Shown: piece after piece, positions 45,208-55,453 of the stretch | Layout: the number at the start of each line of letters is the position of its first letter | Numbering within the stretch: the first letter of the stretch is position 1 | Position numbers and translations under genes: made by a program | The notes under the pieces: model-generated | What the model was told of the DNA's origin: nothing | The model's input: only the letters and a program-made list of their open reading frames with translations | Databases searched by the model: none | Origin: Aaosphaeria pasadenensis | Taxonomy: Eukaryota > Ascomycota > Dothideomycetes > Pleosporales | Reading direction: 5' to 3' | NCBI GenBank assembly: GCA_022813625.1 | Contig: JAKLMB010000026.1 | Span: 437,887-501,886, forward strand | DNA: 64,000 nucleotides

Positions 45208-48200
45208 ATTAGACGATTAAGGAGTGGACTTAGAAATTAATAAAGAGTGAACGGCCAAATCAAAAGGCCAGTAAAGATTGTGGACGAGAGGATTCTCAAA
45301 CGAAAGAACGCAAGCAAATGCTTGCTTTGCAATTAGGTAGGGACTCGAAAAGAGCGACGAGAGACTGACGGGAGGGAAAGTCAAGCAGAAAGAGAGAGAG
45401 AGCAAAAGGGAAATACTACCTATGTAACCATCCAGTCACCAACTGCGTCGTATGTACCTAGACCTATTACATGGGGCATTTTTGGGAGGGGGGCTGACAT
45501 GCAGTTTCTGCCTAGCATAGTCGACTACTTAGGTATGTACCTAGATCCCAAAGTAGGTGACAAAGTGTATGAATGGACCAACTCAGATGCGGCAGAGGCT
45601 GTCGGGGGTGGATGGCGGGCATCGTGAAGAGGCGATTTCTCACAGTATAGTTAGGTAGTTGGAGGATACAAGTGTAGGGGACAGGGGATGTGAATATCCA
45701 GATGGAGGGTGATTGGCCAGATGGGAGATAGACTAGCCCAGATGGGAATGACGCAAGCCACGGCGTATGGAACGGTCGAGACGCTGTGCACTGCGCTATA
45801 TTGTACCTGCATGATGGGATCCTCTCACTCTCCCTCATCTCTCCTCTCTCATCTCTCATCTCTCATTCATCCCTCGCGTCTCTCTCCCCTCGTCTCTCTT
45901 CTTACCCATGACCACCCTCATCCATCCATCCATCAACCAGAGTCACTAGGGTAGGTACACAGTACCGGAGTAGGTACTGGCCCAACTCTGCACGCCTTAT
46001 CCAAATGGTGAGATCAAATCTCGCTTAGCCATCAGACTTCCCTCACATGGCAGATACTATAAGAAACCCTCCTTCGCCCGGCGCAAGGAACACCTTAATA
46101 TTAGCCCTCCGTTTCCAGGTAGATTTTTCTCTCTTAAGGCTGATCCGGTCGTGCGGGCAGGAGTTCCCGAAATCTCGTATCCTCTTTCGGCCGTGACCGG
46201 TGAGACGGATTGGAAGGTCTCCAAATCCTCCGCGTTGGACTGTGATAATTCCTGTAACTACTTGTACGGAGTACGGTCTACTCCGTAATGAAGACTCCAT
46301 TAGCCGTCGGGCCCCCTTTGCACTGTTCCTGTGGCGTCGCAAGACTGAAATTGCGGCACCGCTCCGCACGGGAGACGTCTATAGTGTGCAGCGCAATGGA
46401 AGCACCTAACTATGGTCAAAGTGAATGTCACGATGGGAATTGGGCAGGAGAGGGGCTAGTTGCCCTAATATCCTAGGACATCCTGAGTCCTGACGCCGCA
46501 GTCTTGTGTGAACTGTTCCCACAGGCAGCGTGCTGTCCAATAATGTATGCGATAAGACGGTTGAAAGAAGAGACGACCAATGCGCCATGCGAGTCTCGGC
46601 AGCACACTAACTTATCGACAGGGGAGCCTGCTTCCTTTTTCAATGCTGGTGTATGGTTCACAGGCTACGATGAACGTTAGAGTCAAGTTAGTTTCGTCCG
46701 ATGGGTTGCCTAAAGATGGTCATTTCGCATATGCGACTGGTAGCACATGGCCTTGTGGAAAGTTCGATGCATGCCAGTACATACCTAGGTAGTGACTTTG
46801 GGTAGTGCCATGACGGGAGACGGTACACTTAACATGGCCTAACGTTAGTCAGGGGCAACACATGAACAGTCATTATTATTATACAGAGTGGCAAGTTACA
46901 ACAGAGTAGCAAGAGTGTGATGCAAACCTTGCGACAAGGAAATGATTGATATCGCTGGGCCGAATTCTTCTTGTCTGGCTCGAGGAGCATGGGTGGGTCG
47001 ACATCGTATCATGTAAACCAACGGAACAAATAATTCTACGAAGGAGGTGAGATGGGAATCAGGTCAGTTCTGAATAAGATATCAGCACAGTTTGCCATAT
47101 GCATCTCAACTTTTTGTCCACAAACACCATCATGTACGGTCCACAGAGTGCACTTAAGCATAAATGTTAAGGCAAGCCACCACCGGTCAGTTCAACAGCT
47201 TAACTGCTCCACAGAATACGGTTCTTCCAAATCAGAGTATAATGACCTAACAAACACTGCAAAGATAGCGCTGGCCTGTGCAGGTTTTCGATTGGCCGTT
47301 CTCGGACATGCCGTGGGCGTGGGGTATGTGCAGAGAAGAACAGTACTGTGTGGGAAGCTACTGTGCTCCGTACTGAAAGGAATGTCAAATCTTCACAACT
47401 GGCCGCAGGGTGCATGGTGGGAATACCGAGGATAGCGCGGGTATCCGGATTGTATATGTATGTATGCACCAGCGAACGTACAGATATGAGTACAGTATGT
47501 AGCAGTTAGTTGTAGGTTTGTTTGCAGGAGTGACGTGCATTCAGAGCCAGAGAGATCGGCATAGAGATCAACACAAGAGCCAAGCAGACATTTTTGGGAT
47601 TTGGTGCCCTCGGGTTCGGCACTCGTTCCGCAGGTTCTGCTCGTGTTGCTGTTGTACACGATAGATGGGCACACTATCGATAAGCTTAATCCTGTAGATC
47701 TTCGCCTTCCAGAGACCCTTACATGCCTAGGTACACAGTATCCTGCAAGTCGGACGGATATCGCGCTCCCATTCAATTCGGTGGATTTAACTCGCTTGGA
47801 CACATTGGACACATTGGACACGAGAAACCGGCGACCGAGCACACAGGTAGCTAGTGAATTAGTACACAGTAAACAACAGATTGTGCATTACATGACCAGC
47901 AAGACTGCAACCTGATGGCCTCATGTGACGCCTCCAACTGGGGGGGGATTGTATGGGATCTACGGTCTATCGTGAGCAGGTGACTCGAGTTGGTTGCCCC
48001 GTCGCTCCTGGAGTCCTGATAAACCTCGAAAGAGTCAGTCAGCCTCCCCTCGGCCTCTTCAAGAGATGCGACGTCTCCACAAATCCTTGCGGTGAGCCAG
48101 AGACTCTTACTTGCAATTGGCAGCCACGGCAGCTTCACCTGCTTCACCTGAACCAAATGACATCACCGGGTCCCCACCGCTGCTTCATACCTCGCAACTC

Positions 48201-48573
48201 GCAACACCCTCCTCCTGCAACTTCCTGCAACGTCAACACCAAAGTGTTTACCAAGAACTGTCCGCCCATCATCGTCGCACATGTTCCTTTCCAAGGCGGA
48301 CAGAAGATGAAGCCTTCAAATGCTCACAGCCATCCGGCGGAGGCAATACGACTTCTCTTTCCTTCGTCTCACCTCCTCACAACAGTCCCTCCCGTTGCTT
48401 CCTCTCGGCTCTACTGCGGCCCGTCTCCACCATAATCTCCAAGCACACTGAGGTGCTCACAGGGACAGGTCACGTACCTACCTACGTACCTATATACATA
48501 GCACACACGCCCACGCCGTCCTCTCCTCTTACCGTGGCATATCCTGCCCCTCGTCTAGCGATAAACAAGCGCC
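45208..48573. other. 3.4 kb gene-poor spacer between chitinase and MFS genes
   Basis: Chitinase promoter at the left, MFS promoter at the right. Contains 'cctaggta'-type motifs (45530-45545, 46784, 47725), paired tacggagta/tactccgta at 46265-46287, a 'ggacacatt' short tandem repeat near 47797-47820, and a CT-rich stretch at 45820-45910. The frames present (for example 47393-47842 minus, 48111-48650 plus) are not supported. Confidence 0.55.
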
Positions 48574-51058
48574 ATGCTCAAGAAATGGCTGCCAAAGAAG
48601 ACTGCACAAAACTCACCGAGCACCACCGCATCCGACGGCACCGTCAATGAGAAAAATCGAGCAAACACTAGGAAATGGACTCTTGGGATACTCTCCGATC
48701 CACAGACTGACGAGGTCCCCGGTAAGCAAGACATGTCGGGTCTCTTGAAAACTATAACTCACATCACCAAGGCTCTGTCATCATCCTCTCACGAACGTAC
48801 AAGCGTAACGAGCCGCTGGGCTTACAACATGCACACGCCCGGAATTCGTCGTCCTCCTTGCCATCTCCATTGAGTACACCCACAAGGAGCCGCTCAAGGA
48901 GCTCCCGTCGTTCCCGTCGTTCATCCCGAGCCAGAGAAGCCGAAAAGAAGTCGAAGGATGGAAAGTTCGTATTGGTTCCTCAGCCTGACGACTCGGCCAA
49001 TGATCCCCTAAATTGGCCGACGGTACGTCGCGATGCTGCGTTGCTCTCTCTGGGCCTATACTGTATGATCGGAGGTGGTATGACTCCCATACTGGCAGCT
49101 GGATTCAACAATGTAGCGGACACATATAATGTATCGATCCCTAAGGTTGCCTTGACTACAGGCCTTTACATGCTTGGTCTCGGTCTAGGGAGTGTAATAA
49201 CATCACCCACTGCCATCTTGTGGGGCAAGAGACCCGTCTACTTGACAGCCATTATTATTTTCGCCCTCACCGCCGTTTGGTGTGCCGCCTCTCCGACTTG
49301 TAAGCCACAAATCATAGATAGGGTCCCCCTCTTGCTCCTGGCTAACCAGCGAACCAGATGTGTCTCTGCTCATCGCGCGAATAGTGCAAGGGATTGCGGT
49401 CAGTCCTGTGGAGTGCCTACCGAGCGCCACGATTGCAGAGATATTCTTCCTCCATGAGCGAGCGTACCGACTCGGAATCTACACTCTTCTACTGCTCGGA
49501 GGCAAGAATCTCATTCCCCTCGTTAGTGCCGCAATCATCCAGTCCCTTGGGTGGAGATGGGTCTTCTGGTGAGGTGTACGAATCCGCAATACCTGCTTTT
49601 ATCTGACGCCTGTCTAGGATTGTTGCAATAGTTGTAGGATCCTGCTTCTTCCTGATCTTTTTTTTCGTGCCGGAAACTTTTTGGGACAGAACTCCACGGC
49701 CACGAGAGCGCAGGCCAGCACGGAAAAGAAGTCAAAGTCCCGGGCAACACCATCATCACCATCATAACTGGCACATTCCGAAGTTTGGAAAACCCCCCGT
49801 GGCCCCCATCCAACTACCGGGAACGGGAGAAGCCGTTCCTTCTGGACAACAATCAGCCTTACAACATGGCTCCGGGTCCATACAGCGTCCTCCTCGCAGT
49901 GCCAGGGTAGGCTTCGCAGACGATGCAGGTGACCATGATACCGCACAGGCCAGGGCTACCCAAACGGGTACCAATGTGCAAGATCACATCCATGCACCCC
50001 GCGATCATCACCAGACTCAGGTCGGACCCTCGGACCAAACTCAAGTCGGACCCTCGGACCAAGAAGGTTCGAACACAGGGTTTCCTTTCCCTGCGTCGAA
50101 TGAAGCAGACAATAACGTTCCCGATGTAGAACAACAACGCGCCAGTCTGCCCCATAGTAGCTCACACGATACCATTGCACTGAATGAGGAAACAGATGAA
50201 AACGATTTATGCCATTATTATACCAGCTTTTACCGAGAGGCGCCGCCAAAGTCCTATGTCCAGTCTTTAAACCCCTGGAACGGCCGTCTTGTAGATGATA
50301 AATGGATCAAGGTCATGTTCCGCCCCTTCATTCTATTCGCCTACCCGGCAGTTCTATGGTCGTCAATGGTGTATGCCCTCGCCGTTGGCTGGTTGATTGT
50401 TCTCTCTGAGTCGGTCTCCCATATCTACAAAGATCGAGAATCATACAACTTCACTTCGTTACAGGTTGGATTGGTGTACATATCTCCTTTTGTTGGTGGA
50501 GTCCTTGGAACAGCGGTGGCAGGGAAGATTTCCGACATCATCGTGCGGTTCATGGCCCGTAGGAACGACGGAGTGTACGAACCCGAATTCCGGTTGACCA
50601 TGGCCATTCCCATCACTTTGAGCACAACGATAGGTCTCATGGGTTTTGGGTGGAGTGCCCAGGAGAAAGACTCTTGGATTGTACCAACGATCTTCTTCGG
50701 CGTCATCAGCTTCGGTTGCTGTCTGGCTTCCACTACAGCAGTGACTTTTGTGGTGGACTCATACCGTGTGTATGCCGGCGAAGCCCTGGTGACGCTGAAT
50801 TTCTGCAAGAGTAAGTTCATTCGACGTTCCATATAAAGCCTTCCAGTCTTCCTATACTGACCCTAGCCAGATATTCTACACGGGTTCATCTTCTCACTAT
50901 TCTTCCCACATTGGCTTGAAGCTGATGGAGCGAAGAGTGTGTTCCTTGCTATAGGTGGTATTCAGTTGGGGTGTATGCTCTTGTCGATTCCGATGTATAT
51001 TTTCGGCAAACGGGCGCGCATGTGGACAGTGAGGAAAAACTTGATGGAAAAGTTTTAG
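48574..51058 (+). CDS. MFS transporter with long central cytoplasmic loop
   Basis: Plasma-membrane proton-coupled transporter of the major facilitator superfamily (drug:H+ antiporter-like fungal group); substrate not predictable. Exons 48574-48721, 48772-49299, 49358-49568, 49618-50810 and 50871-51058 keep phase and give 755 residues. The N-terminal 140 residues are soluble, with a Ser/Arg cluster (SRSRSSRRSRRSSRAREAEK), then the usual lead-in KFVLVPQPDDSANDPLNWPT. TM helices follow: LLSLGLYCMIGGGMTPILAA, LTTGLYMLGLGLGSVI, PVYLTAIIIFALTAVW, then IARIVQGIAVSPVECLPSAT and the end of the first half, WIVAIVVGSCFFLIFFFVPE. A loop of about 210 residues contains His runs and a QTQVGPSD duplication. 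The second half starts at FRPFILFAYPAVLW and ends with the GIQLGCMLLSIPMYIFGKRA helix. The loop is longer than in most relatives. Confidence 0.9.
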
Positions 51059-51185
51059 ACGAAGAGCATGACGATGAATGCAGAATTTGCTACACATGTA
51101 TATATTTATGAACTGCAACTAATCGTATGTTGCATAGACACGACCGCAATGAAAGAATAGAAGACAATTGGATATGACTTTACTT

Positions 51186-51265
51186 GGAACGTCTATCAAG
51201 ATCCACGTACTAATGTGAGCCTACAGCCCTTCTCAGCCCGGACCTCGACTTTCTGTAGCAAATGG
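51186..51265. repeat. Copy A1 of a duplicated segment (partner 54395-54474)
   Basis: About 80 bp starting ggaacgtctatcaagat, roughly 90 % identical to 54395-54474. In the partner it covers the last codons of the minus-strand gene 54416-55453 (SGLRRVVGSHE); here only the SGLRRAVGSH tail survives, without the rest of the gene. Confidence 0.85.
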
Positions 51266-51418
51266 TTGTCTTGGATAGTGTCACCCGTGTCTCATTATTG
51301 TTCCTTCCCCTTCTGAGGATACTTGAATCCAACTCTCTCCTACTGCCACCATGTGCCATCAATCCGTTATGAATAAACTCGACATTTCCTTGCATTACTT
51401 AGTATTCCACCCGATAAG

Positions 51419-51480
51419 CCGGATCCGATGGTAGGGACTCGAGATGCGATAAGGCTGGATATTCTGTTCTCTCTGTGTTT
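51419..51480. repeat. Copy B1 of a duplicated segment (partner 56426-56491)
   Basis: About 60 bp starting ccggatccgatgg and containing gcgataaggctggatatt, roughly 85 % identical to 56426-56491. Confidence 0.8.
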
Positions 51481-52196
51481 GGCTGGCCCAGGCGATCGCC
51501 GCTTTGGGGGATACCTGGGTTAATAGATCTGCTTCGCTTAGCTGGGCAGTCAAGATCTTTTCGTAAGCATTGAAGGTATTCGGATTACTTTGTTTTACCT
51601 AGTCGTATGCTCAATTCCAGAGGCGTGCTAATAACCTTGGGGGAGACGTGGTCGGGCCAGGAACGATTAGTGCGTGTAGGGTGGAGGAAGGCAGGGCTTC
51701 AACATCTGAGGATGTTAGCAGCTCCTTCTTGCCGAACATAGGTTTGAAGTGGGTTTTCGAGGTCACGATAGTTGATAGAAGAGACAAACAACTGTAGCGT
51801 GCGATTCAAACAAACAATAGAACAGAGTGTACTGTACTGATGGTTGGAAGGCTTCGAGGCAGCGACATTGGTGGATACTGCGGTGGCAGCGTTACTGTAT
51901 ACATGCATAGGCTTAACCTCCATAGTTGACAACGAGCTACGAAAGACAGACATAACAGAACCTAAAGGAGCTGCACAACGCAAAGTATGATAGACGGTAA
52001 CACAAAACACTTGTGCCACGAAGCCTTATCAGCTCCTACCCCTCATTGTACGTCCACACCAGTCCTTGGTTTTAGAGGGGTAGAGTGAGGCCACCCGCCC
52101 AAAGCCCCATCACCCATCACTGAAAGAGTTCGACAACCTCAAGCTAACAAGCGGGATCTTAACCACAAAGGGAACTAAAGGATTCAACCCACCGAC

Positions 52197-53363
52197 ATGC
52201 TTCCCGAACCAGAGGAATTACAGGCACACATCGTTTCGTGTGTCGCTAAGCAGGAAAATGGTCGCGCTTCACTGCTTGCATTGTGCTCCACGTCCAGGAC
52301 GCTAGGACGTATCGCCTCAAGAGCTCTTTATCGCGACGTAAAACTTTATCCTGAGGATGCACCTTTCTTCTTGCGTACGCTGTTCGAGTGCCCGGAGCTT
52401 GGTTCAACAGTAAGGCGATTGCAGGTCTGCGTTTTGCTTGGATCCAACCCGGCTGTTGACCCGGACCTCAAGGCGAAGTCAATTCGAGCATTGCATGACC
52501 TAGGGCTTGCCGGTAGCCTGTGGGAGCAGAAGATTAGGGACGATGGTTTACCTACAGTAGCAGGTCTGATTCTCACTCGTCTCCCCCAGCTCACCGAGCT
52601 CGACATCAGGGTCGCGCCTATTATGCCGAATGTCGTTTCTCAGTCGCCTTGGTATCAACTTTTTGGCAGTGACGAGGTGCCGCACCCTGTAGCACCCGTT
52701 CTTGAACGGTTGCGATCGCTCGCTATTGGTGGTGCCATGCTTCCACTGTTGGGGATTAACTTTCCAAAGTTACGCACATTACGTGTACGGAGAATAACCA
52801 CCCCCATGTTATATCCTTACCGTGCACTACTACCCGGAGCACGCGGTGTGAAGGATTTACACTTCGATGCCACGGTTGATGTCGTGAATGTAGAACGCGC
52901 CGGATTCTGCGTCGGCACTTTGGACCATCTCATTGAGGCAATGAATGGTATTCAGATTACGAGGCTCAGTATCGACCTGTGGGCTCCCGATCCTTTCGAT
53001 CCCACCAACAGGTATTCAGCTCAACAACTCCTAGACCAATTGCGAGACATCGCCTCAGGCATAAGAGAACTTACCATCAATTGTGTTGGGGTCAATCGTG
53101 TTGAGGATGAGCTGTATCAGCAAAGCCGGGATGCATTTCGCGAAAAACCGATGACTTCAATTGAGCGCTTCTCATCGCTCACAACAATGATTGTGCCATC
53201 CTATTTTCTGAAATCTTCATCCGAATCGCGCCGCTCGGATCAGCCCATCGCTGTTAAAGACATTTGCCTTCGCACTGCCCCGAACCTCAGGATTACGAAG
53301 TGCGAGTTCATAGGTTCTGACCAGCACCTCACCCAGCTTGACTTTGAACCACAGAGTTCATAG
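52197..53363 (+). CDS. F-box-like/LRR-like hypothetical protein
   Basis: Single-exon protein of 388 residues. The N-terminus (MLPEPEELQAHIVSCVAKQE...LLALCSTSRTLGRIASRALYRDV) has the spacing of fungal F-box-like domains, in which the protein would recruit substrates to an SCF ubiquitin ligase. The following region contains regularly spaced Leu-rich stretches (LTRLPQLTELDI, LERLRSLAIGGAMLPLLGI, FPKLRTLRVRRI, ARGVKDLHFDA) typical of the LRR-like repeats behind such F-boxes. Neither domain is a clean textbook match. The start ATGCTTCCCGAACC follows a short leader with CCGAC before it. Confidence 0.75.
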   Translation: MLPEPEELQAHIVSCVAKQENGRASLLALCSTSRTLGRIASRALYRDVKLYPEDAPFFLRTLFECPELGSTVRRLQVCVLLGSNPAVDPDLKAKSIRALHDLGLAGSLWEQKIRDDGLPTVAGLILTRLPQLTELDIRVAPIMPNVVSQSPWYQLFGSDEVPHPVAPVLERLRSLAIGGAMLPLLGINFPKLRTLRVRRITTPMLYPYRALLPGARGVKDLHFDATVDVVNVERAGFCVGTLDHLIEAMNGIQITRLSIDLWAPDPFDPTNRYSAQQLLDQLRDIASGIRELTINCVGVNRVEDELYQQSRDAFREKPMTSIERFSSLTTMIVPSYFLKSSSESRRSDQPIAVKDICLRTAPNLRITKCEFIGSDQHLTQLDFEPQSS

Positions 53364-53641
53364 TTCTTCTGATACGATCAAGATGGCAAAGTAAGTCAAC
53401 GGCAATCTGATTACTACTTCTTTTCTCGGCTACGCTAGCCCGGTAAAATGTGTTTGTGGGGTTGCGAGATATCCCTGTCCTGTTCGCGCGCTTCTTATGG
53501 AAAAAATTACTAATTCTCTTTTGTTCAGGGATATATTAAGGCTGCATGCCTTCCTCTGTCCGGCCTCTTCCTCGATTCCCTATCGAGCCGCGGTGCGTAA
53601 GCGACGGACACACTATTGAGAGATTTTCTTCTTGGGAGGTT

Positions 53642-53905
53642 ACATGAAGTTTTCGGTATCAATGGTTTCATTACAAGGAATCGAGGATCTTGCTCAACCC
53701 AAAGATCAGGAACGGAGGACTTGGGTGACACCCAAAGGACGAGTCAACGTGATCCAACATCACATGAAGTTTTCGGTATCAATGATTTCATTACAAATGA
53801 TCGGTATAAATTGTTTTCATTACAGGAATCAATGGTCTCGCTCAACTCGAAGATCAGGAACGGAGGGCTTGGATGACATCCAAGGACGAGTCACGTAAAT
53901 TCAAC
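53642..53905. repeat. Two tandem copies of a ~120-145 bp unit
   Basis: Both copies begin acatgaagttttcggtatca and end with aggaacggagg.cttgg(g/a)tgaca followed by a variant of ccaaggacgagtca. The second copy contains about 25-30 extra bases. Confidence 0.85.
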
Positions 53906-53978
53906 ATTACATGACATGCTCGGCATGCTCGAACGCCCAAGGACGTCAAGCACACTGAGCACGGATTAGAAGGGATGG

Positions 53979-54098
53979 ATACATCAGACTGGACGATTTT
54001 CATATGTAGTATTTCCTTCGATCAGACTGGACATTTTCATATGTAGTTTTTCCTTCGATCAGACTGGACATTCATTTTCATATGTAGGATTTCCTTCG
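53979..54098. repeat. Three tandem copies of a ~37-41 bp unit
   Basis: Units share atcagactggac and ttttcatatgta followed by tttccttcg, with small indels between copies. Confidence 0.85.
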
Positions 54099-54394
54099 TA
54101 GTCAATACAATATTGCTTTTGAGTCTTTGAAATCAAACGCCAGCAATAGTAGTCAGTTCACCACACTAATCAGAGGCAACCTTGTCTTGATACTCGCTTT
54201 TATATCTACGAAAAACTCTGCGATAACCCTCGCGTTGTAGCGTGGAAGAGGAGACGCCGTGGTAGTCTGCGAAGGGAAGGTTCGACTGGGGCACTCCCTC
54301 AGGCACGCCATAACTTATGGCCAATGCCTGGCTGGCTCTATCCATGTTAACTGGCAATGAGTATGCGGATCGTCTGCTACTGCAGAGGACAGGT

Positions 54395-54474
54395 GGAACG
54401 TCTATCAAGATTCACCTACTCATGTGAGCCTACAACCCTTCTCAGCCCGGACTTCAGCCTGTCGTAGCAATCGG
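54395..54474. repeat. Copy A2 of a duplicated segment (partner 51186-51265)
   Basis: Matches 51186-51265 at about 90 %. It includes the 3' end of the gene 54416-55453. Confidence 0.85.
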
Positions 54475-55453
54475 CTCTCAAAGATCTCCCCTTCCGCTCA
54501 TCATGTCCACACTCAAGGCGCAACGGGAGAATCTTTGCTTTCCGGAAGCTTTCACACGTCTCGCAATACCACCTGTTCCAGCAGACCCAGGACAACGGTA
54601 GGCTTCCTCGAGCCCATGGGCTCTCATAACCAACATCAGTATTCAGCTTTTCCCAACAACTCTGAGAATCTTTTCGACATTGCCATGAACGTTCGTTGAG
54701 ATCACCAGAAGATCCCCATAACACCGAAAATTCCTTTACTTTGTCCAGTTGTGTCACGTTATTGACCATCTTCTGGACGCAACCTCGCACCTGCTTCGCT
54801 TTCTCTACTCGATGCTTCGCTTTTTTCCCTGGATCGAGTGGCGCAAAATATTCATCTTTGAACCTGATGTGTACTTGCTCCATGTTCTTGAAATGTCGTA
54901 ACAGGTCAAAAACTCCGCTAAGAACGACCTCTATCTCCCCTTCCGTGAACTCATTGTATGCGTCTAGAACCAACTCGACTCTGCGTATCTTGCTCGTGAC
55001 TATCGAAGTAGGATCACCTGTTCCAATCACATTTGCGATAGCCTCTCTAGCCTCTCTCTCGCGTAATTGTTCATGGCCATGGATAAATAGCTGTACTCGC
55101 GCCGTTTGACAGTAACGAGCTAATGTTTCTCCATACTCTGCTGAGATGGCGCGGCTCACAAATAACAACGCATCCTTGCAGGGCACATATGGTTTGCAGG
55201 GGGGAATAATAATACCTTCGTCTTTCCAATGAGGTATTAAAGTATCTCCAAATTTCTTTCCATATTCCGCACTGCAATTCATAATATGATGTCCATATAC
55301 GCACTCTCTTAGCTCTAGCGGAAGTTGCATGAACTTTGGAAAGTAAGGCGATGGTGTCTCGCTTGGTTGAAGTACCGCGACATCGTCAGGGCGTGCCTGG
55401 CCATTTCCACGACGCAACGGAGTGAAGCAATTAAGCATTGTCTCGCTTTTCAA
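54416..55453 (-). CDS. F-box/2EXR-like fungal protein
   Basis: Single-exon 345-residue protein. The motif PKFMQLPLELRECVYGHHI (about residues 38-56) is the degenerate F-box-like '2EXR' start found in many lineage-expanded Pezizomycotina proteins; it is followed by ALLFVSRAISAEYGETLARY, the matching second helix pair. The remainder (VELVLDAYNEFTEGEIEVVL, FKNMEQVHIRF) is helical/strand mixture without further domain, and a Cys-containing tail CWNRWYCETCESF occurs near residue 290. Start MKSET was taken; an ATG five codons later is equally possible. The 5' coding end is partly duplicated upstream and its 3' end has a truncated copy 3 kb to the left, pointing to local rearrangement. Confidence 0.7.
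   Translation of the reverse strand: MKSETMLNCFTPLRRGNGQARPDDVAVLQPSETPSPYFPKFMQLPLELRECVYGHHIMNCSAEYGKKFGDTLIPHWKDEGIIIPPCKPYVPCKDALLFVSRAISAEYGETLARYCQTARVQLFIHGHEQLREREAREAIANVIGTGDPTSIVTSKIRRVELVLDAYNEFTEGEIEVVLSGVFDLLRHFKNMEQVHIRFKDEYFAPLDPGKKAKHRVEKAKQVRGCVQKMVNNVTQLDKVKEFSVLWGSSGDLNERSWQCRKDSQSCWEKLNTDVGYESPWARGSLPLSWVCWNRWYCETCESFRKAKILPLRLECGHDERKGRSLRADCYDRLKSGLRRVVGSHE

Larger units (their letters stand above)
51059..52196. other. Spacer with truncated duplicated segments
   Basis: Holds two segments homologous to sequence around the gene at 54416 (51186-51265 and 51419-51480, separate entries). Otherwise no supported gene; the frame 51699-52019 minus has no family resemblance. The last 150 bp are the leader of the F-box-like gene. 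Confidence 0.5.
53364..54415. other. Spacer with two families of local tandem repeats
   Basis: Contains the repeats at 53642-53905 and 53979-54098 (separate entries). The short open frames here are by-products of the repeats. No supported gene. Confidence 0.6.

Noticed and set aside
47393..48650. Frames of 100-180 codons before the MFS gene
   Set aside because: Overlapping frames on both strands without continuity; the MFS model starting at 48574 explains the only coding signal.
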